Positions 1-7,629 of a stretch of 18,003 nt of DNA are shown piece by piece. Source of the stretch: a bacterium. Lineage in GTDB: Bacteria; Planctomycetota; J058; JAJDCP01. The stretch covers positions 1 through 18,003 of the forward strand of contig JAUIEM010000196.1 of the NCBI GenBank assembly GCA_030428695.1, written 5' to 3'. How positions within the stretch are numbered: position 1 is the stretch's first letter; each line of letters starts with the position of its first letter. A program made the position numbers and the translations under genes. A model generated the notes under the pieces. The model was given only the letters and a program-made list of their open reading frames with translations, searched no databases and was not told the origin of the DNA.

Positions 1-2936
1 GAGTACACGCTGCTGTCGTCGTTGACGTCGGTGTCGCCGACGAAGATCAGGAAGTCCTCGCTCGCCCACTGGATGTTGCGGTCGAAGGTCGAGAGGGAGT
101 CGACGTCGCCGTTCGCCGCGATCGGGTCGTGCGACACGACCTCCTTGCTGCCGAGCACGCCGCCGGTGATGTCGACGACCCACAGCTCGCTTTCGTTGTT
201 GACCCGCTCATCCGAGCGGTAGGCGAGCCAGCGCGAGTCGGGGGAGTAGAACACGCCGTCGACATCCCCGGACGTCGGCAGCGTGCCGTTGACCTGCACC
301 GCGGCGCCGGGCGTGCCGCCGGCGAAGGACACGTGGAACAGGTTGAACTCGTTGTCCGTCTGGTCGTCCGCCCGGTAGACCAGCGAGGTGACGTCCGGCG
401 AGAAGTAGAAGCCGGAGTAGTAGCCGACCGTCGACACGACATCGAGGGCCGTGCTGGTCGAGGCCATCGGTGCGCTGACCTGGGTCGCCGTGCCGAGGTT
501 CTGGGTGTCGACGACGTAGAGCTCGTCCTGCAGGGAGACGTTCCAGTCCGCGACGAAGGCGAGGTAGCGCGAGTCGGCCGACCACACGAAGGCCTTCATG
601 TCGGTGCCGGCGGCGCGGGCGTTGGCGGCGACCCTTTGGGGGCTGCCCGGAGTCGCGCCGCTGAAGTCGATCAAGAACAGGTCATTCTCGAGCACGGTGA
701 CGTTGTCGTGCTCGTAGACCAGCCAGTTGCCGTCGGGGGAGAAGGTCCCCCAGCGGAAGGTCGGCGGGCTGAAGGAGCCGTAGATCAGGCCCGGCGTGTA
801 GGTCGTCGTGTCGAGGTCGTCGAAGGTGACCGAGGCGGTGCTGCCCGAGGAGATCGGCGCGTCGCTGATCGTGACCGGCGCCGGATAGGGCGCGCCGCCG
901 CTGATGTCGACCGCGAACAGCTCGTTGTCGCCAGCGGTGTTCAGGTCGCCGTGGAAGACGATGTAGCGATCGTCCATCGAGAACTGGAAGGCGACCGCGC
1001 CGCCCGCGGCGGTCGCCGGGATGACCCGCTGCGGGGTGCCCGGCGTCGCGCCGCTCATGTCGATGGTCCAGATGATGTCGGCGGAGTCGATGTAGGCGAG
1101 CAGGCGGCCGTCCCAGGAGAAGCGGTACTCGTTGTCCAGGGTGATGTCGGTGCCGGGGTCGAGCTGGAAGGGCGCGCCGGGCGTGCCGCTGCTGATGTCG
1201 ACGGCGAACAGCTCCTCGACGGCGGAGGTCAGGATATCCGCGCGGTACACGACCCAGCGCGGAGCGATCGCGATGGTCGTCCGGTACTGGTGGCTGGCGG
1301 TGGTCACGCCGTCGTCGGCGGTGATCGTGTACTGGAAGTGGCCGTCCGTGCTCGGCATGCCGGTGATCGTCGCGGTCTTGCTGCCACCGGTCGGCTGGTT
1401 GAGGACCAGGCCCGTCGGCAGGGAGCCGCTGCTGACCGAGAAGGTCGGCGAGCCGGCCGCGCCGTCGGCGGCGACGATCTCCTCGGAGAACATGTCGCCG
1501 ACGCGCCCGTTCGGCAGGATGAAGGTCGTCAGCCGCAGGGGATCGGAGGGAGGGGCCGAGGCCGTCAGGGTCACGGTCTGGCTCGCCATGTTGCCGTCGG
1601 AGTCGCTGACCTCGAGGTCGAAGGTGTACGTGCCCGCGCTGGTCACGGGGCCGTCGAGGGTGCCCGAGGGCGTCGCGTCGGTCACGGTCAGCCCCGGCGG
1701 CACGTTCCCGCTCAGGCTCCAGTCGTAGCCGCTCGCGCTGCCGCCGGTCGCGGTGACGGTCTCGGAGTAGGTCTGGCCGACCACGGCGTTGGCGACCGTG
1801 GTGGTGGTGATCACGAGCTCCGGGTCGACGGTGATCGTGTACGAGATCGTGTCGGTGCTGCCGACGGAGTCGGTGACGGTCACGTCGAACGTGAAGCTGC
1901 CGTCCGCGGACGGGGTGCCGGAGAGCGTCGCCGAGGGCGTCGCGCTCGCGGTGATCGACAGGCCGGGCGGGACGTTCCCGCTCAGGGACCAGGCGTAGCC
2001 CGCGCCCGAGCCGTTCTGTGCGGTCACGGTCTCGCTGTAGGCGCCGTTGACGATGCCGTCGGGGAGGGTGGCCGTCGTGATCCGCACCGCCGGCGCGATC
2101 GTGACGTTGTACGACTCCGTGTCGGTGTTGCTGCCGGAGTCGGTGACGGTCAGGTCGAAGCTGTAGCTGCCCGCCGTCGTCGGCGTCCCGGACAGGTCCG
2201 CCGCCGGCGTGCCGTCGGTCAGGCTGAGGCCGGTCGGCAGGGTGCCGGTGCTCGTCCATGTATAGCCGGTCCCGGTTCCGCCGCTGGCCGCGGGATCCTG
2301 GTCGTAGGCGACGCCGACGACGCCATCCGGCAGGCTGCTGGTCGTGATCGCGAGCGGGCTGCCGCCGGAGGCGATCGTGATCGTGAAGCTCTGGCTGTCG
2401 GTCGTCCCCCCGGAGTCCTGGACGTCGACGCTGAAGTTGAACGTGCCGGCCGCGCTCGGCGTGCCGGACAGGGTCGCGGTCGGGCTGCCCGAGCTCAGGC
2501 TCAGCCCGGCGGGCAGGTTCGTGCCGCTCCAGGTGTAGCTGCCGTTGCCGCCGGTCGCGGTGATGCCCTGGCTGTAGCTCGTGCCGACGGTGCCGCCCGG
2601 CAGGCTGGTGGTCGTGATCGAGACGACGATGGTGAAGGTGAACGCGCCGGTCGCCGCCGGCGTGCCGCTGATCGTCGCGTCGGTGGCGCCGAAGCTGGCG
2701 TTCAGGCCGGTCGGCAGCGCTCCGCGCAGCTTCCAGACCAGCGTCTGCCCGCTCGTCGCGTCGGTGCTGACGGTCGCGGTGTAGGTGATGCCGAGGGCCC
2801 CGTTCGGGAGGCTCCCGGTCGTGATGGAGAGGGACGTACCCCCTCCGCGGTTGCTGCTGCTGCTGTCGCATCCGACGATGCCACATCCCAGGATCAACAG
2901 GATCGCCAACCAGCGATCGCGAGAATGGACTGCCAC
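1..2936 (-). CDS. Large surface lipoprotein with Ig-like (He_PIG-type) repeats and C-terminal beta-propeller, partial (3' end beyond left edge)
   Basis: A continuous reading frame of 978 codons begins at a GTG (2936-2934) seven bases after GGGAGG and runs off the window. Residues 1-23 form a lipoprotein signal: a charged start, a hydrophobic LAILLILGCGIVG core and a lipobox ending at Cys23, followed by Asp and a Ser run. About six Ig-like repeats of 85-95 residues follow (about 2840 down to 1265), each with an ITT..LP.G.VG..Y start, a W.....G.LP.GL centre, SGTP and a final F.V.VTDS..S.D...YTITI strand. This matches the putative-Ig He_PIG family. The first repeat looks shortened. The remainder (about 1263 to 1) is a TolB/PD40-type beta-propeller with blades such as FSPDGNWLVYEHD and YSPDSRWLAYRSDE. 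I infer an envelope-anchored binding or adhesion role; the ligand is unknown. It has its own candidate promoter and is divergent from the mpaB-like gene. Confidence 0.9.
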   Translation of the reverse strand, partial: MAVHSRDRWLAILLILGCGIVGCDSSSSNRGGGTSLSITTGSLPNGALGITYTATVSTDATSGQTLVWKLRGALPTGLNASFGATDATISGTPAATGAFTFTIVVSITTTSLPGGTVGTSYSQGITATGGNGSYTWSGTNLPAGLSLSSGSPTATLSGTPSAAGTFNFSVDVQDSGGTTDSQSFTITIASGGSPLAITTSSLPDGVVGVAYDQDPAASGGTGTGYTWTSTGTLPTGLSLTDGTPAADLSGTPTTAGSYSFDLTVTDSGSNTDTESYNVTIAPAVRITTATLPDGIVNGAYSETVTAQNGSGAGYAWSLSGNVPPGLSITASATPSATLSGTPSADGSFTFDVTVTDSVGSTDTISYTITVDPELVITTTTVANAVVGQTYSETVTATGGSASGYDWSLSGNVPPGLTVTDATPSGTLDGPVTSAGTYTFDLEVSDSDGNMASQTVTLTASAPPSDPLRLTTFILPNGRVGDMFSEEIVAADGAAGSPTFSVSSGSLPTGLVLNQPTGGSKTATITGMPSTDGHFQYTITADDGVTTASHQYRTTIAIAPRWVVYRADILTSAVEELFAVDISSGTPGAPFQLDPGTDITLDNEYRFSWDGRLLAYIDSADIIWTIDMSGATPGTPQRVIPATAAGGAVAFQFSMDDRYIVFHGDLNTAGDNELFAVDISGGAPYPAPVTISDAPISSGSTASVTFDDLDTTTYTPGLIYGSFSPPTFRWGTFSPDGNWLVYEHDNVTVLENDLFLIDFSGATPGSPQRVAANARAAGTDMKAFVWSADSRYLAFVADWNVSLQDELYVVDTQNLGTATQVSAPMASTSTALDVVSTVGYYSGFYFSPDVTSLVYRADDQTDNEFNLFHVSFAGGTPGAAVQVNGTLPTSGDVDGVFYSPDSRWLAYRSDERVNNESELWVVDITGGVLGSKEVVSHDPIAANGDVDSLSTFDRNIQWASEDFLIFVGDTDVNDDSSVY

Positions 2937-2970
2937 GTCAAAACCTCCCGGTGGAGAAGGAACTCCCCTG

Positions 2971-2999
2971 AGTGGACAACGGGAATGTCATCGTTTCAA
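2971..2999 (-). promoter_or_regulatory. Candidate sigma70-type promoter of the repeat lipoprotein
   Basis: On the minus strand, TTGAAA (2999-2994) is followed by a 17-nt spacer and TCCACT (2976-2971). The start codon lies 40 nt after the start of the -10 box. The -35 is five of six to consensus. The -10 is weak by E. coli standards but resembles the TANACT boxes ahead of other genes in this window. Inferred from sequence only. Confidence 0.4.
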
Positions 3000-3113
3000 C
3001 CCGGATCCGTCAGAGCCGACGGTCATGTGGCCGCGAAGTGGTGCGGAGGGCGGGGGGAGGGGGCAGCGCTGGAACTTGCCGGAGCGGGAGGAGGGGGCGG
3101 GGTTTGCAGCGAG

Positions 3114-3148
3114 AAAAATGCGGGCTGCCGTCGAGGGCGGCAGCCCGC
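3114..3148 (-). terminator. Strong intrinsic terminator on the minus strand
   Basis: An 11-bp perfect stem (3148-3138 with 3130-3120, GCGGGCTGCCG type) encloses a 7-nt loop and is followed on the minus strand by A and then five T (3118-3114). The plus strand has no T run after the stem, so the direction is minus. No convincing minus-strand protein gene ends just upstream of it. Confidence 0.7.
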
Positions 3149-3260
3149 GGAAGTGAAGTGCTTCCTCGGATCGGGGGCAGTCCACCCACAGGGGAGCAAG
3201 CCCCGTGCCGCGGACCCACAGCGCTGGGGATGATGTCGCAAGTCTTTCTTTGACCGTGGG
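3114..3260 (-). ncRNA. Candidate small RNA ending at the intrinsic terminator
   Basis: A minus-strand transcript entering from about 3260 would contain several pairable segments. CACGGGG can pair with CCCC.GTG around 3195-3215, flanked by GTCC/GGAC, and GGAAG can pair with CTTCC at about 3150-3165. It would end at the strong terminator. No coding frame explains it. I compared it by eye with 6S, SRP, RNase P and tmRNA signatures and found no convincing match. The 5' end is a guess and no clear promoter is seen. Confidence 0.25.
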
Positions 3261-3425
3261 TTCTCGCGACCCGTCCGAGGTCGGGCGCGAACGCGGGACC
3301 CGCCGGAGCGGGCAGTCGCCGATCAGCGGGTGGTCAGCCTCTGACCGGGCCTCCGCATCACACCTCGCCGGTCCCGCGGGCGCCGAGCTGCCCGCCCGCG
3401 CCGCCCGAGGCTCGCCGCGGTCGCG

Positions 3426-3454
3426 TTGTCCCGCTCGCGCACGTCGCGTACTTT
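3426..3454 (+). promoter_or_regulatory. Candidate promoter for the MpaB-like gene
   Basis: TTGTCC (3426-3431), a 17-nt spacer and TACTTT (3449-3454) lie 46 nt before the chosen ATG at 3500. The spacing is ideal but the hexamers match consensus only partly. Confidence 0.35.
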
Positions 3455-3499
3455 GTTGTGCAGGGAGCTCGAGCCGACGGCGCCGCAACGGAGGGTCGC

Positions 3500-4444
3500 A
3501 TGGGGAAGCACGACAACGCGCCCGACTTCGAAGCCCTGGTCGCCCAGGCGGAGGCGCTGGCCGTCCCGGGGGCGCGCGGGTTCTTCGACCAGACCAGCCT
3601 CGGCTGGCGCATCAACCGCGAGTCGGTTCTCTTCCTCGGAGGCATGCGCGCGGCGCTGATGCAGATGGCCCATCCCAAGGTCGCGCAGGGCGTCTTCGAT
3701 CACAGCAACTTCCGCGAAGACAGCCTCGGGCGTTTCGCCCGGACCTTCGGCGCGGTCTACGCCGTCCTGTTCGGCACCCGCGAGAGCGCGCTCGCGGCGG
3801 CCCGCCGGGTGCATCACATCCACACCCGCATCAGCGGCGAGCTGCCCGAGCCGGTCGCCCGCTTCCCCCGCGGAGAGCCGTATCACGCCGACGACCCCGA
3901 GCTCCTGATGTGGGTGTGGGGGACGCTGGTCGACTCCGCCGTCTACGCCTACGAGCGCTTCTTCGGGACGCTCTCGCCAGCGGAGCTCGAGACCTACTAC
4001 GGGGAGCGCACGGTCTTCACGCGCCTGTTCGGGATCCCGGACCGCTACGCGCCGCCCAGCTACCGCGCGTTCTCGGCGTGGATGAAGGAGATGGTGGAAG
4101 GCGACGAGCTCGGCGTGGGGACGGCCGGAGCGGAGGTCTGCGCGGCGCTGCTGCGCGGCCCCGGGCACTTCCGCGTGCTGGCGCCGGTCCTGCGCTTCCT
4201 CGCCGCGGCGACCCTGCCGCCACGGCTGCGGACGATGTTCGGGCTCCGCTACCGCGCCCACGAGCGCGCGCTCTTCCCCGTGTTCGCGCGCCTGGTGCGG
4301 CTGGCGGGCCCGATCGTGCCCGCGTCGATGCGCACCATCCCCCACGCGCAGGCGGCCGAGGCGGCGGTCGCCGGGGTGCGTCCGCCGCTCACCCCCCAGT
4401 CGTTCATCCTGCGCGGGATCGGGATGCGGGTCGCGACCGCGTAG
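3500..4444 (+). CDS. MpaB/DUF2236-family oxygenase-like protein
   Basis: The 314-residue protein fits the DUF2236 family, which includes the fungal MpaB oxygenase and the Lcp-type rubber oxygenases, where conserved histidines bind a b-type heme. Diagnostic segments are MAHPKVAQGVFDHSNF (His58, His68), RVHHIHTRISGELP (His105, His106, His108), and LLMWVWGTLVDSAVYAYERF (about 136-153). I chose the ATG at 3500 because GGAGGG (3490-3495) precedes it. An in-frame ATG at 3458 would add 14 low-quality residues and lacks a good ribosome-binding site. No signal peptide is seen, so a cytoplasmic or peripheral location is likely. The substrate is unknown. It sits 90 bp upstream of the HlyD-type gene on the same strand, so a role in the export locus is possible but unproven. 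Confidence 0.85.
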   Translation: MGKHDNAPDFEALVAQAEALAVPGARGFFDQTSLGWRINRESVLFLGGMRAALMQMAHPKVAQGVFDHSNFREDSLGRFARTFGAVYAVLFGTRESALAAARRVHHIHTRISGELPEPVARFPRGEPYHADDPELLMWVWGTLVDSAVYAYERFFGTLSPAELETYYGERTVFTRLFGIPDRYAPPSYRAFSAWMKEMVEGDELGVGTAGAEVCAALLRGPGHFRVLAPVLRFLAAATLPPRLRTMFGLRYRAHERALFPVFARLVRLAGPIVPASMRTIPHAQAAEAAVAGVRPPLTPQSFILRGIGMRVATA

Positions 4445-4473
4445 GGCGCGCGGCTGAGCGAGATCACTCCGGC

Positions 4474-4500
4474 TTGCCGCTCGCGCCGCGATCGTGTACT
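4474..4500 (+). promoter_or_regulatory. Weak candidate promoter for the HlyD-type gene
   Basis: TTGCCG (4474-4479) and TGTACT (4495-4500) are separated by 15 nt, shorter than ideal, and lie 35-60 nt before the ATG at 4535. The -10 resembles the TANACT boxes before other genes here. The downstream gene could instead be read through from the mpaB-like gene. Confidence 0.25.
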
Positions 4501-4534
4501 CCTCGGACATCCCTTCGAGCCCGAGGATGCGCCG

Positions 4535-5695
4535 ATGGCCGTCGCCTTTGCCCGGACCCTGCGTTCGCTCTCCGCCCAGCGGCCGCGCCGCGCGCCCTGG
4601 GCGGTGCTGCTCGTCGCGCTGCTGCTCGCCGGCTGGGGCTGGTGGCTGCTGCGGGCCGAGCTGACCGTCTACGAGCTGAGCGGCGACGCGCGCCTCGAGG
4701 TGCAGCGCCGGGCCCACAGCGTGCAGGCCCCGGTCGGCGGCCAGGTGATCGCCAGCCACCTCGAGATCGGCCGGGCGGTCGAGGCCGGGGACGTGCTCGT
4801 CGAGCTCGACGCCGAGCAGGAGAACCTGCGCCTCGCCGAGACCGACGCCAGCCTGGCCGGCCTGCGCGGCCGGCTGGTCGCCCTCGACGCGGCGATCGGC
4901 GCGGAGGATACGGTCGCGACCAGCCTGCGCGCCGCCGCCCGCGCCCGCCTCGACGAGCTCGAGGTGCAGGCGGAGGTCGCGCGGGAGGCGCTCGGGGTCG
5001 CCGAGAACATCGTCGCCCGCTGGGAGGAGATCTTCGGCACGACCAAGCTGTCCGAGGTCGACCTCTTGCGTGCCCGCTCCGACGCCCAGGAGATCCGCGG
5101 CCAGATCGCCCGCCTCGAGGCCCAGGCCCGCTCGGTCGCCGAAGAGGAGCGGGTCAAGGACGCCTCCCAGCGCGCCAAGCTCGCCGGCCTGGTCCGCGAG
5201 CGCGCCCAGCTCGCCGGCGAGCTGCAGCGGCTCGAGGCCGAGCGCGCCGCGCTCCTGCAGCGCATCGCGGCGCGGCGCATCCTCGCGCCGGTGGCCGGCG
5301 TGCTCGGCGAGGTCGGCGACTTCCAGCTCGGCTCGGTCGTGCAGCTCGGCGAGCGGGTCGCCGCGATCATCCCCGAGGGCCAGCTGAAGATCGTCGCGAG
5401 CTTCCCTCCGGACGCCGCCCTCGGCCGCGTCCGGCCCGGGCAGAGCGCGCGGTTGCGGCTGTACGGCTTCTCCTGGACCCAGTACGGCAGCGTCCCCGCC
5501 CGCGTCACCCACGTCGCCGGCGAGCCGCGGGAGGGGCGGGTGCAGGTCGAGCTCGAGCCGACCCCCGAGGAGGGCTCGGCGATTCCCCTGCAGCACGGCC
5601 TGCCGGGCACGGTCGAGATTGCCCTCGAGGACATCTCCCCCTTCGCCCTGGTGCTGCGCAGCGTCGGCAAGCTGGTCGAGACGCGGGCGCCCTGA
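4535..5695 (+). CDS. HlyD-type membrane-fusion protein (periplasmic adaptor)
   Basis: The 386-aa protein has one N-terminal membrane anchor (about residues 21-40, WAVLLVALLLAGWGWWLL). A lipoyl half-motif follows (VQAPVGGQV to GDVLVELD, about 62-90), then a long Ala/Glu/Arg/Leu-rich coiled-coil hairpin (about 95-245), the second lipoyl half (ILAPVAGVLGEVGDFQLGSVV) and a beta-barrel end. This is the HlyD/EmrA/NHLM adaptor architecture. Such proteins bridge an inner-membrane exporter to an outer-membrane channel. The start is supported by GAGG at 4523-4526, eight bases upstream. No exporter is directly adjacent. The two ABC genes at 8455-13225 are the obvious partners (inference), and no TolC-like gene is in the window. 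It ends 29 bp from the convergent lipoprotein gene. Confidence 0.9.
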   Translation: MAVAFARTLRSLSAQRPRRAPWAVLLVALLLAGWGWWLLRAELTVYELSGDARLEVQRRAHSVQAPVGGQVIASHLEIGRAVEAGDVLVELDAEQENLRLAETDASLAGLRGRLVALDAAIGAEDTVATSLRAAARARLDELEVQAEVAREALGVAENIVARWEEIFGTTKLSEVDLLRARSDAQEIRGQIARLEAQARSVAEEERVKDASQRAKLAGLVRERAQLAGELQRLEAERAALLQRIAARRILAPVAGVLGEVGDFQLGSVVQLGERVAAIIPEGQLKIVASFPPDAALGRVRPGQSARLRLYGFSWTQYGSVPARVTHVAGEPREGRVQVELEPTPEEGSAIPLQHGLPGTVEIALEDISPFALVLRSVGKLVETRAP

Positions 5696-5724
5696 GGGGG
5701 ATCCGCAGCAGGACCCCGTAACGC

Positions 5725-7434
5725 TCAGTAGTCGTACCTGTTCTGGTAGTTGTACCGGTTGCTGTAGGTCTTCTGGATCTCCTGCACCCGCGACTTCCAC
5801 TGCTCCTGAGCCACCCAGATCTGGAACTCGCCGGGCCCGGTGTTCGGGGTGTAGCTCGAGCCCGACGAGGGGCTCGGCCCCGACGAGGGCCCGGGCAGGG
5901 GCAGGTCGGTCGACGCGCCGGCGGTGAAGAAGCCCGCGAACTGCTCGAACCAGGTCGGCGCCGGCGGGGTGTAGGTCCAGCCGGAGCGCTCCACCCGTTG
6001 CCGCAGCAGGTACTCGCGGCGGCGCTCCTGCATCGCGCTCAGGTGGAAGTCCAGGCTCGCGGGCGCGTCGCGCTCGACGCGCGCCACGAAGCTGTCGTAG
6101 CCGCTGTCGCTGGTCGCGCTGACGTAGCGGACCATCTCGAGCAGCCACACGTGGACCTCCGCCTCCTCGGCGTCGGGGCAGTGCTCGTGGAAGCGTACGA
6201 GCTGCGCCTCGTGGAGCGCGGCGCCGACGTCCGCCGGCGGCTTGTCGACCGAGTCCTGCAGCCAGGCGCCCGCCAGGTTCGCCTGGGCGCCGACCTTGGC
6301 GTGCATCGCCGCGACGACCAGCGGGCTCTCCTCGGGGGCGAGGCCGTCGAGCCGGGCCAGGGCCCGGTCGAGGAAGGCGGTGAACAGCGTCACCGCCTCG
6401 GCGTCGCGGAACTCCAGCGACAGCTCCCAGGCGCGCTCCTCGAGCGCCGCGAGCTCGACGGCGAGCTCCTTCTCGGCCGGCAGGCGCGCTTCTGCCCGCC
6501 GCGCCTTCTCCGCGGCCAGGCGCTGGCGCTCGAGCTCGGCGAGGCGGCGCTGCTCCTCGAGCTCGGCGCGGTGGCCCTCGTAGATGTGCTCGACGAGGTT
6601 GGTCGCCCAGAGCTCGCACAGCATCATGGTGTCTTCCCGCGAGCTGAGCCGCCCGGGGATGTTGTTCGGACCGGGGACGACCGGATCGCCGACCCAGTCG
6701 ATCGGGTGCCCCGCCATGCCCTCGTAGGACTTGTGGGACAGCTCGTCGAGCCAGATGAACCCGCCCCAGCCGGCCTCGAGGCGATGGGCGAAGCTGAGGA
6801 AGCGCATGCTCCGGAAGCGGGGGTCGCGCACCCGCAGGGGGCCGAGGAACTCCGGCCCGCGGTGCTCCCAGGTCAGGTCGACCAGGCCCTCGAAGGCGAC
6901 CCCGAGGTCGGGGAGGAGCACGACGCTGTGGGTCTCTTCCCCGCGTTGCTCCCGCCACACGAGCAGGCTCGGCCGGGTCTCGACGGTGCCGGGCTTGTGA
7001 TTCCAGAGCTCCCGCACCATGATCAGCTCGCCGCCAGGGGGGACGGGGGCGATGTGGCCGGTGTCGGGGTCGTAGATGAAGCCCTGGGTGGAGGAATGGA
7101 TGTAGCAGTTCTTCGGCAGCGCGGAGATCCCGTCGTTCCATTCCTCGTAGCGTTGTTGCGGGTCGTGGTAGATGTTGCCGATGTCCTTCACCACCGCGAC
7201 GCAGTCCCCGTCGAGGGAGAAGACGACAGCGCCGCTGTCGTCGACGATGGCGGTGTCGAAGCGGAAGCGTTCGGTCCACTGGCGCTGCACGGTCAGCTTC
7301 CGCGAGCCGAGCAGCGCCCGGTTCTTCAGCACCCGCGGGGGGCCGGGCTCGAAGGGCTCGACCGGGCGGGACCACAGGCCCTTGCAGCCGGCGAGGCCGA
7401 GGGCGGCGAGCAGACACAGGAGCGGCGGGCGCAT
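5725..7434 (-). CDS. Predicted lipoprotein with central coiled coil and Tyr/Asn-rich C-terminus, function unknown
   Basis: The 569-aa protein starts at the ATG of 7434, seven bases after GGAGG. The signal is MRPPLLCLLAALGLAGC, with the lipobox Cys at 17. Residues about 45-280 look like a beta-rich domain with many Trp and Gly (KDIGNIYHDPQQRYEEW, HAPV-type turns, GGFIWLDELSHKSYEGM). Residues about 285-340 are a charged coiled coil (ELEEQRRLAELERQRLAAEK), and then a helical region of about 130 residues follows. The tail is Pro/Ser/Gly-rich (LPLPGPSSGPSPSSGSS) and ends QKTYSNRYNYQNRYDY, an unusual Tyr/Asn/Arg cluster. I recognise no family. It lies on the strand opposite the transporter genes, between the HlyD and ABC genes. 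Cys residues at 79, 110, 273 and further on could form disulfides with help from the nearby thioredoxin-fold protein, but that is speculation. Confidence 0.9.
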   Translation of the reverse strand: MRPPLLCLLAALGLAGCKGLWSRPVEPFEPGPPRVLKNRALLGSRKLTVQRQWTERFRFDTAIVDDSGAVVFSLDGDCVAVVKDIGNIYHDPQQRYEEWNDGISALPKNCYIHSSTQGFIYDPDTGHIAPVPPGGELIMVRELWNHKPGTVETRPSLLVWREQRGEETHSVVLLPDLGVAFEGLVDLTWEHRGPEFLGPLRVRDPRFRSMRFLSFAHRLEAGWGGFIWLDELSHKSYEGMAGHPIDWVGDPVVPGPNNIPGRLSSREDTMMLCELWATNLVEHIYEGHRAELEEQRRLAELERQRLAAEKARRAEARLPAEKELAVELAALEERAWELSLEFRDAEAVTLFTAFLDRALARLDGLAPEESPLVVAAMHAKVGAQANLAGAWLQDSVDKPPADVGAALHEAQLVRFHEHCPDAEEAEVHVWLLEMVRYVSATSDSGYDSFVARVERDAPASLDFHLSAMQERRREYLLRQRVERSGWTYTPPAPTWFEQFAGFFTAGASTDLPLPGPSSGPSPSSGSSYTPNTGPGEFQIWVAQEQWKSRVQEIQKTYSNRYNYQNRYDY

Positions 7435-7502
7435 CGGGGATCCTCCACAGGTCGGCGCCATGGGCGGCACCGCCAGGACGGACACCGACCCCCGTCATCC
7501 TA

Positions 7503-7533
7503 TTCGCCCCCGGCAGGGGCTGCCAGGGGCGAA
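7503..7533 (-). repeat. Perfect 13-bp inverted repeat between the small peptide gene and the lipoprotein gene
   Basis: The arms at 7503-7515 and 7521-7533 (TTCGCCCCCGGCA type) are perfectly complementary around a 5-nt loop. The element lies 18 bases past the stop of the 25-aa gene. Neither strand has a T run after it, so it is not a classic intrinsic terminator. It could act as a pause or partial terminator, an mRNA-stabilising stem or a protein site. Confidence 0.6.
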
Positions 7534-7551
7534 GGGGGAGCGGGGCGGTTG

Positions 7552-7629
7552 TCAGTTCTGCAGGATCTTCTTGCCTTTCATGATCATGTCGCGATGCGGT
7601 CCGGCTCGCAGTTGGGTCTGCAGCTTCAT
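7552..7629 (-). CDS. 25-aa cationic peptide, candidate peptide precursor or small protein
   Basis: The ATG at 7629-7627 follows GGAGGA (7642-7637) at a 7-nt spacing, one of the best ribosome-binding sites in the window. The peptide starts MKLQTQLRAGPHRDMIMKGK and ends KILQN. It is basic, has no Cys, no Gly-Gly leader and no signal sequence. The first ten residues (KLQTQLRAG) resemble, from memory, a class of very short unannotated peptides in Myxococcota- and Acidobacteria-like genomes that begin with a K-[VL]-x-T-x-[VL]-[RK]-A-G pattern. I cannot verify this. It lies 118 bp upstream of the lipoprotein gene on the same strand and 179 bp from the divergent thioredoxin-like gene, within the C39/PqqD export locus. 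It may be the transported or modified peptide. A chance frame is the main alternative. Confidence 0.5.
   Translation of the reverse strand: MKLQTQLRAGPHRDMIMKGKKILQN

Larger units (their letters stand above)
2937..3499. other. Divergent intergenic region, no protein gene recognised
   Basis: This 563-bp gap separates the minus-strand lipoprotein from the plus-strand oxygenase-like gene. It holds candidate promoters for both, a minus-strand intrinsic terminator, and two G-run clusters (3048-3063 and 3086-3102) on the plus strand. The open frames crossing it are Arg/Pro/Gly-rich and run through the terminator, so I do not regard them as genes. Confidence 0.6.

Noticed and set aside
3120..3148. 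The strong stem as a plus-strand terminator
   Set aside because: No T run follows on the plus strand. The T5 tract exists only on the minus strand.
129..3233. A 1034-codon plus-strand open frame opposite the repeat lipoprotein
   Set aside because: It reads as Arg/Gly/Ala/Val strings with repeats mirroring the Ig domains, runs past the lipoprotein start, and has no domain or RBS. It is a shadow of high GC content.
3114..3260. Identification as 6S RNA, SRP RNA, RNase P RNA or tmRNA
   Set aside because: A few words are similar (for example GAGGAAGC), but the surrounding helices and diagnostic loops of these RNAs are not there.
3458..3499. N-terminal extension of the MpaB-like protein from the ATG at 3458
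   Set aside because: The ATG at 3500 has GGAGGG in front; the extension is atypical and has no RBS.
3205..5721. An 838-codon plus-strand frame across the mpaB-like and HlyD genes
   Set aside because: Out of frame with both real genes and almost entirely Arg/Ala/Pro/Gly.
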